From contig NW_024037074.1 in the NCBI RefSeq assembly GCF_015706575.1, positions 2,108,001 to 2,172,000 on the forward strand: 64,000 nucleotides of DNA. Direction: 5' to 3'. This document shows, piece by piece, positions 43,834-58,000 of this stretch. Numbering within the stretch: the stretch's first letter is position 1; every line of letters begins with the position of its first letter. Both the position numbers and the translations under genes were made by a program. The notes beneath the pieces were generated by a model that worked only from the letters and a program-made list of their open reading frames with translations, made no database searches and was not told the DNA's origin. The DNA is from Patiria miniata. Lineage: Eukaryota; Echinodermata; Asteroidea; Valvatida; Asterinidae.

Positions 43834-46800
43834 GCGCATCCATCAGTGCGGATGAAAGGCGCTGAGGCAGACTGGACGCCCATACAATGCACAGACAGGG
43901 AGTGTAGCCACTCCTTGATGAAGGCTCCGCATCTGCACTGTCCATTCTGCTCCCAGGACAGTCTCTTCACTGATGAGATTCTCCTCAAGGCGCACTACAG
44001 GGTGAAGCATGTGGATAAAGGCATCAACTTTGGGGGTGAGTTTGCATTTGGGAACAAGACCAAGCGCTCGCATACTTGTGACTGGATCCCAGAAATATGT
44101 TTTAGGTTAAGCCAAAGGACAATGTTGTTCACTTTCTCTTCACAGGTCATGCTACAAGATGACTTTTAAGGTCCATATGAGTTGAAGGCAACACTTGTCT
44201 AAGTGACAAGCCTGCCGAGTGCAGCATGATCCATCAGGTCAAAAGTCTCAAAGCCAAATTGCCTCGGAGTCTGTGGTCCTCGAACGCAGCAGAATACAAC
44301 TGAGGCATTGTTCAATGGGATTAGCTCTCATTGTTTCAGAACTGGCTGTTGATGCACTGGTGTTGATAGCTGAAATGCAGCAAAGTGCACCAGACTTTTC
44401 CACCTGATGCACTGTGCTGCATGTGGCAGGGTTAGGGTTAATTAAGATAAGTTGAAGGTAGTGGACAGCAGGACAAGGTAGTGGCATTTGTGGTAGTTTA
44501 ATGAAATTGACAGATACCTGGGCTGGTTATTCTTAGCAGATATCAGTGTTCAATAAACTCAATTGTCACAGGCCATGCCCAAGCGCCAGCTGTGTCTCGG
44601 GACGCAGGTGCGGTCGTAGTTGCCGGTGACGTAGTGCTGAAGTGCAGGTTAAAACAGAACAACTTGAAGCTAGTAAGTAACATCCCTCAATGCTGATTTG
44701 AACGCATCGAGGGACGGTAGACTGGCTGGGTCCAACGTCAGGGAGTTCCAGTCTCTGCAAGTTTGTGGGAAGAATGATGAGGAATAGACCAGTGTTGTGC
44801 AATGGGGCACGAAGAACCGTGAACTGTGACCTCTAGTACTAGATGTGTTCCAGTGTATGTCTACCAAGTTGAAGCGGATCCTATAAAGCATCCCTAGACG
44901 GCACTGGAGAGGCCTGGCCTTGAGTGGACTCTAGTGCAAGTCGTTAAGCATTGATGTTACGCTGCAGGTGTGGTCGTAGTTGCCGGTGATGTAGCGGGCG
45001 CTGCTGTGCTGAACTTGCTCCTGTTTTTTGATATTTTTCTCAGTGTGGGGATCCCAGGCTGGAGCGGCGTACTCAATGATGGGGCCAACATATGTCATGT
45101 AGCTAGCCTGTCTCGGATACAGTATGTATCGGGTACAGTATGTCATGGTCAATTTTACAATCATGTACATGTACTTCATTCTATTCCAGTGGGCACATCA
45201 GACTGCATGTTTAATACCTGCAAACTACAATTAAACTGTGTCAACAGTGATAAGCTGTTAAACATTGGCACAGGTTGGTGAAACTACCATAGTTCACTCA
45301 GAAACTGTTTCAAATTTCTGATGCTTGAATTCCAAAACTCATTAGACTTATTTATAGCTTACACCCAAACAGAACTTGACCCGTGAAACCCCAACACCAT
45401 GTTTTGTTGGATTCTGTCGGGATGGGTACAGTACCCCTAAACTAAGTCAGAAGTATGTGTGTGTGTGCAGTTTCCCATATGGTGTTAGAATTTGCCAGGA
45501 TGGGTATGGTTCCTAGTAAATCATGCTAGAGATTTAGGGTCAGAAGACTCCCTGAAATAAATTTCACAATCAAACATTTGACTCAAGTATCCATTCTTTT
45601 GAGAATGATTAGACACACCTTTTTGGTTTAAGTGTTTGAAAGCGCACTTATTTTTAACCTTCACAGTTTCAGTGCTGCTTCAAGACAACTGAGTATGCCG
45701 TTGCTGTGATGTAATGGTCCCCTTGTACAATCTGCATGAAAAAAAACCCATGGAATAAATTTAATCAGTTGAAATTTATGTACCTTGTGAGCAGGTGTGG
45801 TAGTTCTACAAGGATTTGGGTGGATTATGTCAAATGCCAACACTTCGTGCCTTTTAAAATAATTAATTGTGAACCTAATTTTATCACTGTATGTTTGTGT
45901 CGTAAATTGAATCTTTTGCTACCTTACAGGTTTAAGTCTCATTTTATCAACCTTAACGACTGCACTCCACCATTTTTACCCAGGATGTCAACCAGATCTT
46001 CACCACATACACTGACCCAGCACCCAACAGTACCAGCCTGGTAACACACCTCATAGTCCCCCAGTCACAGCAGCCATCGGAGACAGACACATCATCCCCG
46101 GGGCTATGAGCAGACTGATGGGCAGCAGCCGCAGATCGAGTACCAGTATGCCTGCATCAATGATCCGAGTCAGAGCACTGCCAATGGGGAAGGTAAGATG
46201 GTAAGAATATTAACCCTGACCCTCCAAGAATCCTTCAGCATCTACGCAGAGGTTAAGGTGGATAATGCCACCAGCAGTGAAGGATAATTAGAAGAAGCTG
46301 ACCAAAAAGCCAAGGGGGAGGCATTTGATGCAAGGAAGAACTCTTCCCCCCCCCCCCACCCCCCCCCCCCCCACTTTGTTTCAATTGATATATCGTGAAT
46401 CCATATGGAAGAAGGGAATGGGTAGACAACAGCATGTTTAATACAGTTGTCTTCACTCCTGCACTTGTTTGGTCAATAAAATAAATAAAACAAACAACCA
46501 AAAGTTCAGCATTTCTTTAGGGGGTTGCGGCAGGTGAGGGCCAATATTGACAGTGGATTTTACAAATTGAAATTACAAGGTGCAAAGGGTGTGCCATTGG
46601 CGTTATTTAAGTTGATTGAATTTTGGAGGATTCAGGAAGGTTCTAAGCAACAAAAAAATCTAATAAGTCAGGGTGGCAGTACATTTTGAGAGCTGATTTC
46701 AACAATTAATTAAATATTGGCATTTGTCCTTCACCTTGCCCACCTAATGTTAGGAATACGGTTTGAAAAAGTGAGTGATTGCTTGCACCCAGTTACAAGG

Positions 46801-48561
46801 AATTACATGTTCTTGACACACTGCATCACTGGGGACTTTCTTGCCTGTATCCTGTTTTTACCGCTACATATCATCTGTCCCATTCAAGCGCAACATATAT
46901 GTCGACCTTTCTACTCCATAAACTCCTCCCATCATTTCCCTCTTTGTGTAGCCCACACCTGGAGTGACCTTTTGATGACCGACTTTCATTATTACAGGAA
47001 TCATTATCCAGGATAATTACTCAACCTTTCCCTCTCGTAAACAGTTGTCCTTATTGAGATACCAGACGAAGGAAGCAAAGAGGATTTGGAGGACGAGACT
47101 TGCTACACAGAGCACAACTTGTCGCTGCTGCTGCAGGAGAAGGAACGTCTGGAGAAGACTCTTGAGGAGGAGCGGACCACGTGGGCCCAGACTAGAGCAC
47201 AGGATGAAAGGCACTATAGAAAGGCTTCGTACAAAGGTGAGTGGGCATTCCATCTGGTCTTGGTCTAAGAATGAGTTTGGATCTTGTTCCCTGCATGCAA
47301 CAGGTATCAAAGGCGTCAATCGCTTCTCAAAAGTGGGAGGGGGACATACCTTGATCAGAACTAATGCAGGCACACTAATGCGACTGCGTTCTTTCAGTGG
47401 TCAGATTTCTGTCAGGATGCCAGCTGTCATGGCTGTGGACGATCATGGTGTGCACTGTTGTTGTCATTGCTCTACATTTTCTACACGTTCTACGTTGCTC
47501 TATGCGCTGACGCTGCTTATGATAAATGCAGACAAACCGTTCCACACATTTTGTACACAAGCTCAGATGTGTTGTTTATCCTTGTGTAGAGGATTCATGG
47601 TTTCACTCATACTCTAGTTGCACTAAATAACTGGGTAACAACACATGTGCCTTCTTAAGCATTCATGCTCCAACTGCACACATCATAAAGTGCATAAATG
47701 TCGGATTTTGGTGTGCGCTGTCATGGTTGTGATTGGTTACACATCATGGGTCAGAGCCTAATGGATTGGTCTATTAAAATTCCATCTGTAAACAAATAAT
47801 TTCTCTGCCCATCCTTCTTGCCCTCCAGGTCCAACACAAACATGTCACTCAAGCAGCAGCTGTCCATGATTCACACGTCCAGTTTGAAACGTCTGACCAA
47901 CGACAGCGAGAACCAGTCCATTTTGCAAGAGTTACTGCAACACATGTCTGAGGAGCACACCCAGCTGCTGCACCACCATCTAGCACAGCTACGGCTGTAC
48001 GCTCAGGCCTGCGCATTATCCAAATCAGCCCCCGAGGAATCTGCAGCTGAATCTACAGTCTTGGTACCAGACCTGGCTGACCAATCACAGGACATCTCAC
48101 ACATGGCCATGATGTCGTCCTCTGAGGACAGTCTTGGGAACATGGAGCAGACAGTCGTCATGTCGATAACGTCGGAGGAGGATTCAGAGCCGCTTGGCAA
48201 CATCGTGGATAACCCTGGAGATACCATGAGACACGATGTCTTGCCTTTAGATAAGGACATTCAGTTGTCACCAAATGACATTCTATACCAGCTGACAAGC
48301 GAGGGACTGTCACCAAGACATGACACCTGTGAGTCGGGTCACGTTTATCAATCAGGTAGAACTCATTCACATCACAACACAGGCTGTGATGTCACGCAAC
48401 AGGATTTTCACAAGAACAAAAGTTTGAAATTGGTTCTTTCCAACAGCACGCCAAAAATATTCTGCCCCGACGGCTTCGACAAAAAAACGTTTGATGACAA
48501 CATGTCAAATGAGGGACCACCATTAAAATGTGGGAGAACTAACAGCCTGAAAGCCATTTAA
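43834..48561 (+). CDS. unrecognised zinc-finger / coiled-coil protein gene, multi-exon
   Basis: Exon 43834-44035 follows a T-rich acceptor (GTCTGTAG) and encodes a zinc-finger-like segment, HLHCPFCSQDSLFTDE followed by LKAHYRVKHVDKG (C-x2-C and H-x4-H). It ends G|GTGAGT. A possible next acceptor at 44145 leads to GHATR and an immediate stop. Exon 45984-46192 (DVNQIFTTYTDPAPNS then IEYQYACINDPSQ) needs a one-base frame change at CCCCGGGG (46097-46104). Its donor (GAAG|GTAAGA) is phase 1 and fits exon 47045-47236 (VLIEIPDEGSKEDLEDE, then the coiled coil LLLQEKERLEKTLEEERTTW). Exon 47829-48561 (SLKQQLSMIHTSSLKRLTN, LLHHHLAQLRLYAQ, an acidic Ser-rich tail, TAA 48559-48561) is out of phase with that donor, so an exon is unseen. 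A nuclear DNA-binding role is only a guess. The grouping into one gene is inference from strand and spacing. Confidence 0.55.
44188..44450 (+). repeat. dispersed repeat (partner 22163-22415)
   Basis: Same ordered blocks as the copy at 22.2 kb, ending GCAGGGTTAGGGTTAA. Confidence 0.55.
44570..45180 (-). pseudogene. 3' fragment of a non-LTR retrotransposon RT
   Basis: Minus-strand frames give YVGPIIEYAAPAWDPHTEKN and ARYITGNYD (45100-44970), then MLYRIRFNLVDIHWN and CRDWNSLTLDPASLPSLDAF (44891-44690). This is the thumb and C-terminal end typical of CR1/jockey-like LINE reverse transcriptases. The frames are disjoint and the catalytic part is absent. Confidence 0.85.
45181..45983. other. intron-like DNA, no exon seen
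   Basis: AT-rich sequence with no recognised repeat or exon. Confidence 0.4.
46193..47044. other. intron-like DNA with a C-run near 46348-46372
   Basis: No exon or repeat family recognised between the exons at 46.1 and 47.0 kb. Confidence 0.4.
47237..47828. other. intron-like DNA; an unseen exon is expected
   Basis: The flanking exon phases do not match, so a small exon or alternative splice site should lie here. I could not identify it. Confidence 0.35.
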
Positions 48562-48678
48562 CTAATCAAATCTGACTTATTTTGTAAATAGTGTACACTC
48601 AGTGTTGTCTTAGGGCTTAGTTGGGGGGGGGGGGGGACTTGAACTAATGAGTTGCGTCTTCATGGAAGTTTGTCTTAC

Positions 48679-48820
48679 CTGAAGGAAAATGTTACCAAAG
48701 CAACTGGCCTTGTTCTCTCCTATCTTTTTGAGTTCTCGATGGGCAATCCTGAATCCGCTCAGTGAATGGGCGTCGTTGTAGGCCCAAACAGATCCACGTA
48801 GGTCCTCAAACACTTTAAAT
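48679..48820 (-). pseudogene. inverted copy of the exon at 1935-2077
   Basis: After ATAG the minus strand encodes FKVFEDLRGSVWAYNDAHSL and ELKKIGENKASCFGN, ending CTTCAG|GTAAGAC. It matches the 1.9-kb exon closely but is 142 nt, not 143. The difference is just before the donor, so the exit phase changes. No downstream partner exon is seen before the plus-strand gene at 48561, where only a G-run at about 48623-48637 lies. It could be a broken copy or part of a second gene whose body is to the right. Confidence 0.55.
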
Positions 48821-49060
48821 CTATTACTGAAACATAAACGATGCAATTATGATTAACATTGAAACATTTGGTCGTATGTATAAAAACTAGCATTTGCTTT
48901 TTTTTTTACTACGTATTTTTAAGCTTAACTTTTATTTGCATGAATAAAAATGAGAGCAAATGCTTTCACTATTTGCTTCAAGCTAAAAGTATTTGCTTTT
49001 TTACTTTTTGGCTTTTGCTAGACTAGAAGTGTGGACTGGTTTCAAACTTGAAAAAAATAT
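48821..49060. other. AT-rich boundary before the satellite
   Basis: TTTGCTTTT-rich simple sequence with no gene. Confidence 0.4.
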
Positions 49061-52000
49061 AAAGTTTCAATTGACCTCAAAATTAATAAAATTTTAAAAT
49101 CTAAACCTCCAACTGTGGGACTTGAACCAGCAACCTTCAGAAGTTCAGATTTAGGGTCATCAGTCCGTATTACTTGATTAAGCACAACTTCACACTATTT
49201 TGTGGTTACAAAATTAACTGTAAAGTTTCAATTGACCTAAAAAGTAGTAAAATTTTGAAATCTAAAATTCCCAGCGTAGGAAGGAACCTGCAACCTTTAG
49301 ATTTAGAGTCAGCAGTCTGAACCACTGCACTAAGCATAATTTCATGCTTTTTAGTGGTTACGGAATTAACTATAAAGTTTCAATTTACCCAAAAAGAAAT
49401 AAAATTTTAAAATCTAAAATTCCACCCTGGATTTGAACCCACAACCTTAAAATTTAAAGTCAGCAGTCCGTACCATTGTACTTAGCATAATTCCACACTA
49501 TTTAAAGGTTACGAAATTAACTACATGTATAATATTTAATTTACCCAAAAAGTAATAAAATTTAAAATCTAAAATTTTCACCCTGGATTTGAACCCACAA
49601 CCTTCAGATTTCAAGTCAGCAGTCTGTACCATTGGACTAAGCATAATTTCACACTTTTTAGTGGTTACGAAATTAATATGAAGTTTTGTTTTAATTTACC
49701 CAAAAAGACATAGAATTTTAAAATCTAAAATTTCCACCCTGGATTTGAACCCCAACCTTCAGATTTAGAGTCAGCAGTCCGTACCATTGGACTAAGCATA
49801 ATTTCACACTTTTTTAGTGTTTACAAATTAACTATAAAGTTACAATTTATCCAAAAAGAAATAAAATTTTAAAATCTAAAATTTCCAACCTGGATTTGAA
49901 CCCACTACCTTCAGATTTCGAGTCAGCAGTCCATACCATTGGACTAAGTATAATTTCACACTTTTAAGTGGTTTACGCAATTAACTATAAAGTTTCAATT
50001 TAACCAAAAGACAAAGAATTTTAAAATCTAAAATTCCCACCCTGGATTTGAACCCAAAACCTTCAGATTTAGAGTCAGCAGTCCATACCGTTGGACTAAG
50101 CATAATTTCACACTTATTAGTGGTTACGCAATTAACTATAAAGTTTCATTTTACCCAAAAGAAATAAGATTTTAAAACCTAAAATCCCAACCTGGATTTG
50201 AACCCACAACCTTCAGATTTAGAGTCAGCAGTCCATACCGTTGGACTAAGCATAATTTCACACTTTTTAGTGGTTACAAATTAACTACAAAGTTTCAATT
50301 TACCCAAAAAGAAATACAATTTTAAATCTAAAATTTCCACCCTGGATTTGAACCCACAACCTTCAGTTTTAGAGTCAGCAACCGTACCATTGGACTAAGC
50401 ATAATTTCACACTTTTAAGTGGTTACGCAATTAACTATAAAGTTTCATTTTACCCAAAAAGACATAGAATTTTAAAATCTAAAATTTCCACCCTGGATTT
50501 GAACCCGCAACCTTCAGATTTAGAGTCAGCAGTCCGTACCGTTGGACTAAGCATAATTTCACACTTTTTTAGTGGTTAAAAATTAACTATAAAGTTACAA
50601 TTTATCCAAAAAGAAATAACATTTCAAAATCTAAAATGTCCATCCTGGATTTGAACCCGCAACCTTCAGATTTAGAGTCAGCAGTCCATACCATTGGACT
50701 AAGCATAATTTCACACTTTCTTAGTGGTTACAAATTAACTATAAAGTTTCAATTTACACAAAAAGACATAGAATTTTTAAATCTAAAATTTCCACCCTGG
50801 ATTTGAACCTGCAACCTTCAGATTTAGAGTCAGCAGTCCATACCGTTGGACAAAGCATAATTTCACACTTTTTAGTGGTTACAAATTAACTATCAAGTTA
50901 CAATTTATCCAAAAAGCAATAACATTTTAAAATCTAAAATTTCCTCCTGGATTTGAACCCACAACCTTCAGATTTAGAGTCAGCAGTCCATACCATTGGA
51001 CTAAGCATAATTTCACACTTTTTAGTGGTTACGCAATTAACTATAAAGTTTCATTTTACCCAAAAAGAAATAAAATTTTAAAATCTAAAATTCCCACCCT
51101 GGATTTGAACCCACAACCTTCAAATTTAGAGTCAGCAGTCCATACCATGGGACTAAGCATAATTTCACACTTTCTTAGTGGTTACAAATTAACTATTAAA
51201 GTTTCAATTTACCCAAAAAGACATAGAATTTTAAAATCTAAAATTTCCACCCTGGATTTGAACCCGCAACCTTCAGATTTAGAGTCAGCAGTCCGTACCG
51301 TTGGACTAAGCATAATTTCACACTTTTTTAGTGGTTACAAATTAACTATGAAGTTACAATTTATCCAAAAAGAAATAACATTTTAAAATCTAAAATTTCC
51401 ACCCTGGATTTGAACCCGCAACCTTCAGATTTCGAGTCAGCAGTCCATACCATTGGACTAAGCATAATTTCACACTTTTTAGTGGTTACGCAATTAACTA
51501 TAAAGTTTCATTTTACCCAAAAGAAAGAAAATTTTAAAATCTAAAATTTCCACCCTGGATTTGAACCCACAACCTTCACATTTAGAGTCAGCAGTCCGTA
51601 CCGTTGGACTAACCAGAATTTCAAACTTTTTTTGTGGTTACAAATTAACTATAAAGTTTCATTTTACCCAAAAAGAAATAAAATTTTAAAATCTAAAATT
51701 TCCACCCTGGATTTGAACCCACAACCTTCAGATTTAGAGTCAGCAGTCCGTACCGTTGGACTAAGCATAATTTCACACTTTTTTAGTGGTTACAAATTAA
51801 CTATTAAGTTTCAATTTACCCAAAAGAAATAAAATTTTAAAATCTAAAATTTCCACCCTGGATTTGAACCCGCAACCTTCAGATTTAGAGTCAGCAGTCC
51901 ATACCGTTGCACTAAGCATAATTTCACACTTTTTAGTGGTTACAAATTAACTATAAAGTTTCAATTTACCCAAAAAGAAATAAAATTTTAAAATCTAAAA

Positions 52001-55000
52001 TTTCCACCCTGGATTTGAACCCACAACCTTCAGATTTAGAGTCAGCAGTCCGTACCGTTGGACTAAGCATAATTTCACACTTTTTTAGTGGTTACAAATT
52101 AACTATAAAGTTACAATTTATCCAAAAAGAAATAACATTTTAAAATCTAAAATTTCCTCCCTGGATTTGAACCCACAACCTTCAGATTTAGAGTCAGCAG
52201 TCCGTACCGTTGGACTAAGCATAATTTCACACTTTTTTGGTTAAGAATTAACTATAAAGTTTCAATTTAACCAAAAAGACAAAGAATTTTAAAATCTAAA
52301 ATTTCCACCCTGGATTTGAATCCACAACCTTCAGATTTAGAGTCAGCAAACCGTACCGTTGGACTAACCATAATTTCACACTTTTTTAGTGGTTACAAAT
52401 TAACTATAAAGTTACAATTTATCCAAAAAGCAATAACATTTTAAAATCTCAAATTTCCTCCCAGGATTTGAACCCACAACCTTCAGATTTAGAGTCAGCA
52501 GTCCGTACTGTTGGACTAAGCATAATTTCACACTTTTTAGTGGTTACTAATTAACTATAAAGTTTCAATTTGCCCAAAAGAATAAAATTTTAAAATCTAA
52601 AATTTCCACCCTGGATTTGAACCCACAACCTTCAGATTTAGAGTCAGCAGTCCGTACCGTTCGACTTACCATAATTTCTCACTTTTTTAGTGGTTACAAA
52701 TTAACTATAAAGTTACAATTTATCCAAAAAGCAATAACATATTAAAATCTAAAATTTCCTCCCTGGATTTGAACCCACAACCTTCAGATTTAGAGTCAGC
52801 AGTCCGTACCGTTGGACTAAGCATAATTTCACACTTTTTTAGTGGTTACAAATTAACTATAAAGTTACAATTCATCCAAAAAGAAATAACATTTTAAAAT
52901 CTAAAATTTCCACCCTGGATTTGAACCCACAACCTTCAGATTTAGAGTCAGCAGTCCATACCATTGGACTAAGCATAATTTCACACTTTTTAGTGGTTAT
53001 GCAATTAACTATAAAGTTTCATTTTACCCAAAAAGAAATAAAATTTTAAAATCTAAAATTCCCACCCTGGATTTGAACCCACAACCTTCAGATTTAGAGT
53101 CAGCAGTCCATATCATTGAACTAAGCGTAATTTCACACTCTCTTAGTGGTTACAAATTAAGTATTAAGTTTCAATTTACCCAAAAAGAAATAAAATTTTA
53201 AAATCTAAAATTTCCACCCTGGATTTGAACCCACAACTTTCAGATTTAGAGTCAGCAGTCCGTACCGTTGGACTAAGCATAATTTCACACTTTTAAGTGG
53301 TTACGCAATTAACTATAAAGTTTCATTTTACCCAAAAAGACATAGAATTTTAAAATCTAAAATTTCCACCCTGGATTTGAACCCGCAACCTTCAGATTTA
53401 GAGTCAGCAGACCGTACTGTTGGACTAAGCATAATTTCACACTTTTTTAGTGGTTACAAATTAACAATAAAGTTTCAATTTACCCCAAAAGACATAGAAT
53501 TTAAAAACTAAAATGTCCACCCTGGATTTGAACCCACAACCTTCAGGTTTAGAGTCAGCAGTCCGTACCGTTGGACTAAGCATAATTTCACACTTTTTTA
53601 GTGGTTACAAATTAACTATAAAGTTACAATTTATCCAAAAAGAAATAACATTTTAAAATCTAAAATTTCTTCCCTGGATTTGAACCCGCAACCTTCAGAT
53701 TTAGAGTCAGCAGTCCGTACCGTTGGACTAAGCATAATTTCACACTTTTTAGTGGTTAAGAAATTAACTATAAAGTTTCAATTTAACCAAAAAGACAAAG
53801 AATTTTAAAATCTAAAATTCCCACCCTGGATTTGAACCCACAACCTTCAGATTTAGAGTCAGCAGTCCGTACCGTTGGACTAACCATAATTTCACACTTT
53901 TTTAGTGGTTACAAATTAACTATAAAGTTACAATTTATCCAAAAAGCAATAACATTTTAAAATCTAAAATTTCCTCCCAGGATTTGAACCCACAACCTTT
54001 AGATTCAGAGTCAGCAGTCCGTACCGTTGGACTAAGCATAATTTCACACTTTTTTAGTGGTTACAAATTAACTATAAAGTTACAATTTATCCAAAAAGAA
54101 ATAGTATTTTAAAATCTAAAATTTCCACCCTGGATTTGAACCCACTACCTTCAGATTTAGAGTCAGCAGTCCATATCATTGGACTAAGCATAATTTCACA
54201 CTTTCTTAGTGGTTACAAATTAACTATTAAGTTTCAATTTACCCAAAAAGAAATAAAATTTTAAAATCTAAAATTTCCACCCTGGATTTGAACCTGCAAC
54301 CTTCAGATTTAGAGTCAGCAGTCCATACCGTTGCACACAGCATAATTTCACACTTTTTAGTGGATTACAATTAACTGTAAAGTTTCAATTTACCTTAAAA
54401 GAAATACAAATTTAAAATCTAAAATTTCCACCCTGGATTTGAACCCACAACCTTCAGATTTCGAGTCAGCAGTCCATACCATTACACTAAGCATCATTTC
54501 ACACTTTCTAGTGGTTACAAATTAACTATAAATTTACAATTTATCCAAAAAGAAATAACATTTTAAAATCTAAAATTTCCACCCTGGATTTGAACCCGCA
54601 ACCTTCAGATTTAGAGTCAGCAGTCCGTACCGTTGGACTAAGCATAATTTCACACTTTTTTAGTGGTTACAAATTAACTATAAAGTTACAATTTATCCAA
54701 AAGCAATAACATTTTAAAATCTAAAATTTCCTCCTGGATTTGAACCACAACCTTCAGATTTAGAGTCAGCAGTCCTTACCGTTGGACTAACCATAATTTC
54801 ACACTTTTTTAGTGGTTACAAATTAACTATGAAGTTACAATTTATCCAAAAAGAAATAACATTTTAAAATCTAAAATTTCCACCCTGGATTTGAACCCAC
54901 AACCTTCAGATTTCGAGTCAGCAGTCCATACCATTGGACTAAGCATAATTTCACACTTTTTTAGTGGTTACAAATTAACTATAAAGTTACAATTTATCCA

Positions 55001-58000
55001 AAAGAAAAATAGTATTTTAAAATCTAAAATTTCCACCCTGGATTTGAACCCACTACCTTCAGATTTAGAGTCAGCAGTCCATATCATTGGACTAAGCATA
55101 ATTTCACACTTTCTTAGTGGTTACAAATTAACTATTAAGTTTCAATTTACCCAAAAAGAAAAATTTTAAAATCTAAAATTTCCACCCTGGATTTGAACCC
55201 ACAACCTTCAGATTTAGAGTCAGCAGTCCATACCGTTGCACACAGCATAATTTCACACTTTTTAGTGGTTACAAATTAACTGTAAAGTTTCAATTTACCT
55301 TAAAAGAAATACAATTTTAAAATCTAAAATTTCCACCCTGGATTTGAACCCACAACCTTCAGATTTCGAGTCAGCAGTCTGTACCATTGGACTAAGCATC
55401 ATTTCACACTTTTTCAGTGGTTACAAATTAACTATAAAGTTACAATTTATCCAAAAAGAAATAACATTTTAAAATCTAAAATTTCCACCCTGGATTTGAA
55501 CCCGCAACCTTCAGATTTAGAGTCAGCAGTCCGTACCGTTGGACTAAGCATAATTTCACACTTTTTTAGTGGTTACAAATTAACTATGAAGTTACAATTT
55601 ATCCAAAAAGAAATAACATTTTAAAATCTAAAATTTCCACCCTGGATTTCAACCCACAACCTTCAGATTTCGAGTCAGCAGTCCATACCATTGGACTAAG
55701 CATAATTTCACACTTTTTAGTGGTTACGCAATTAACTATAAAGTTTCATTTACCCAAAAAGAAAGAAAATTTTAAATCTAAAATTTCCACCCTGGATTTG
55801 AACCCACAACCTTCAGATTTAGAGTCAGCAGTCCGTACCGTTGGACTAACCAGAATTTCACACTTTTTTAGTGGTTACAAATTAACTATAAAGTTTCATT
55901 TTACCCAAAAAGAAATAACATTTTAAAATCTAAAATTTCCACCCTGGATTTGAACCCACAACCTTCAGATTGAGAGTCAGCAGTCCATATCATTGGACTA
56001 AGCATAATTTCACACTTTTTAGTGGTTACAAATTAACTATTAAGTTTCAATTTACCCAAAAAGAAATAAAATTTTAAAATCTAAAATTTCCACCCTGGAT
56101 TTGAACCCGCAACCTTCAGATTTAGAGTCAGCAGTCCATACCGTTGCACTAAGCATAATTTCACACTTTTTAGTGGTTACAAATTAACTATAAAGTTTCA
56201 ATTTACCCAAAAAGAAATAAATTTTAAAATCTAAAATGTCCACCCTGGATTTGAACCCACAACCTTCAGATTTAGAGTCAGCAAACCGTACCGTTGGACT
56301 AACCATAATTTCACACTTTTTTAGTGGTTACAAATTAACTATAAAGTTACAATTTATCCAAAAAGCAATAACATTTTTAAATCTCAAATTTCCTCCCAGG
56401 ATTTGAACCCACAACCTTCAGATTTAGAGTCAGCAGTCCGTACTGTTGGACTAAGCATAATTTCACACTTTTTTAGTGGTTACAAATTAACTATAAAGTT
56501 ACAATTCATCCAAAAAGAATAACATTTTAAAATCTAAAATTTCCACCCTGGATTTGAACCCACAACCTTCAGATTTAGAGTCAGCAGTCCATACCATTAC
56601 ACTAAGCATAATTTCACACTTTTTAGTGGTTACTAATTAACTATAAAGTTTCAATTTGCCCAAAAAGAATAAATTTTAAAATCTAAAATTTCCCACCCTG
56701 GATTTGAACCCACAACCTTCAGATTTAGAGTCAGCAGTCCGTACCGTTGGACTTACCATAATTTCACACTTTTTTAGTGGTTACAAATTAACTATAAAGT
56801 TACAATTTATCCAAAAAGCAATAACATATTAAAATCTAAAATTTCCTCCCTGGATTTGAACCCACAACCTTCAGATTTAGAGTCAGCAGTCCGTACCGTT
56901 GGACTAAGCATAATTTCACACTTTTTTAGTGGTTACAAATTAACTATAAAGTTACAATTCATCCAAAAAGAAATAACATTTTAAAATCTAAAATTTCTTC
57001 CCTGGATTTGAACCCGCAACCTTCAGATTTAGAGTCAGCAGTCCGTACCGTTGGACTAAGCATAATTTCACACTTTTTAGTGGTTAAGAAATTAACTATA
57101 AAGTTTCAATTTAACCAAAAGACAAAGAATTTTAAAATCTAAAATTCCCCCTGGATTTGAACCCACAACCTTCAGATTTAGAGTCAGCAGTCCGTACCGT
57201 TGGACTAACCATAATTTCACACTTTTTTAGTGGTTACAAATTAACTATAAAGTTACAATTTATCCAAAAAGCAATAACATTTTAAAATCTAAAATTTCCT
57301 CCCAGGATTTGAACCCACAACCTTTAGATTCAGAGTCAGCAGTCCGTACCGTTGGACTAAGCATAATTTCACACTTTTTTAGTGGTTACAAATTAACTAT
57401 AAAGTTACAATTTATCCAAAAGAAATAGTATTTTAAAATCTAAATTTCCACCCTGGATTTGAACCCACTACCTTCAGATTTAGAGTCAGCAGTCCATATC
57501 ATTGGACTAAGCATAATTTCACACTTTCTTAGTGGTTACAAATTAACTATTAAGTTTCAATTTACCCAAAAAGAAATAAAATTTTAAAATCTAAAATTTC
57601 CACCCTGGATTTGAACCCGCAACCTTCAGATTTAGAGTCAGCAGTCCATACCGTTGCACACAGCATAATTTCACACTTTTTAGTGGTTACAAATTAACTG
57701 TAAAAGTTTCAATTTACCTTAAAAGAAATACAATTTTAAAATCTAAAATTTCCACCCTGGATTTGAACCCACAACCTTCAGATTTCGAGTCAGCAGTCCA
57801 TACCATTACACTAAGCATCATTTCACACTTTTTCAGTGGTTACAAATTAACTATAAATTTACAATTTATCCAAAAAGAAATAACATTTTAAAATCTAAAA
57901 TTTCCACCCTGGATTTGAACCCGCAACCTTCAGATTTAGAGTCAGCAGTCCGTACCGTTGGACTAAGCATAATTTCACACTTTTTTAGTGGTTACAAAAT

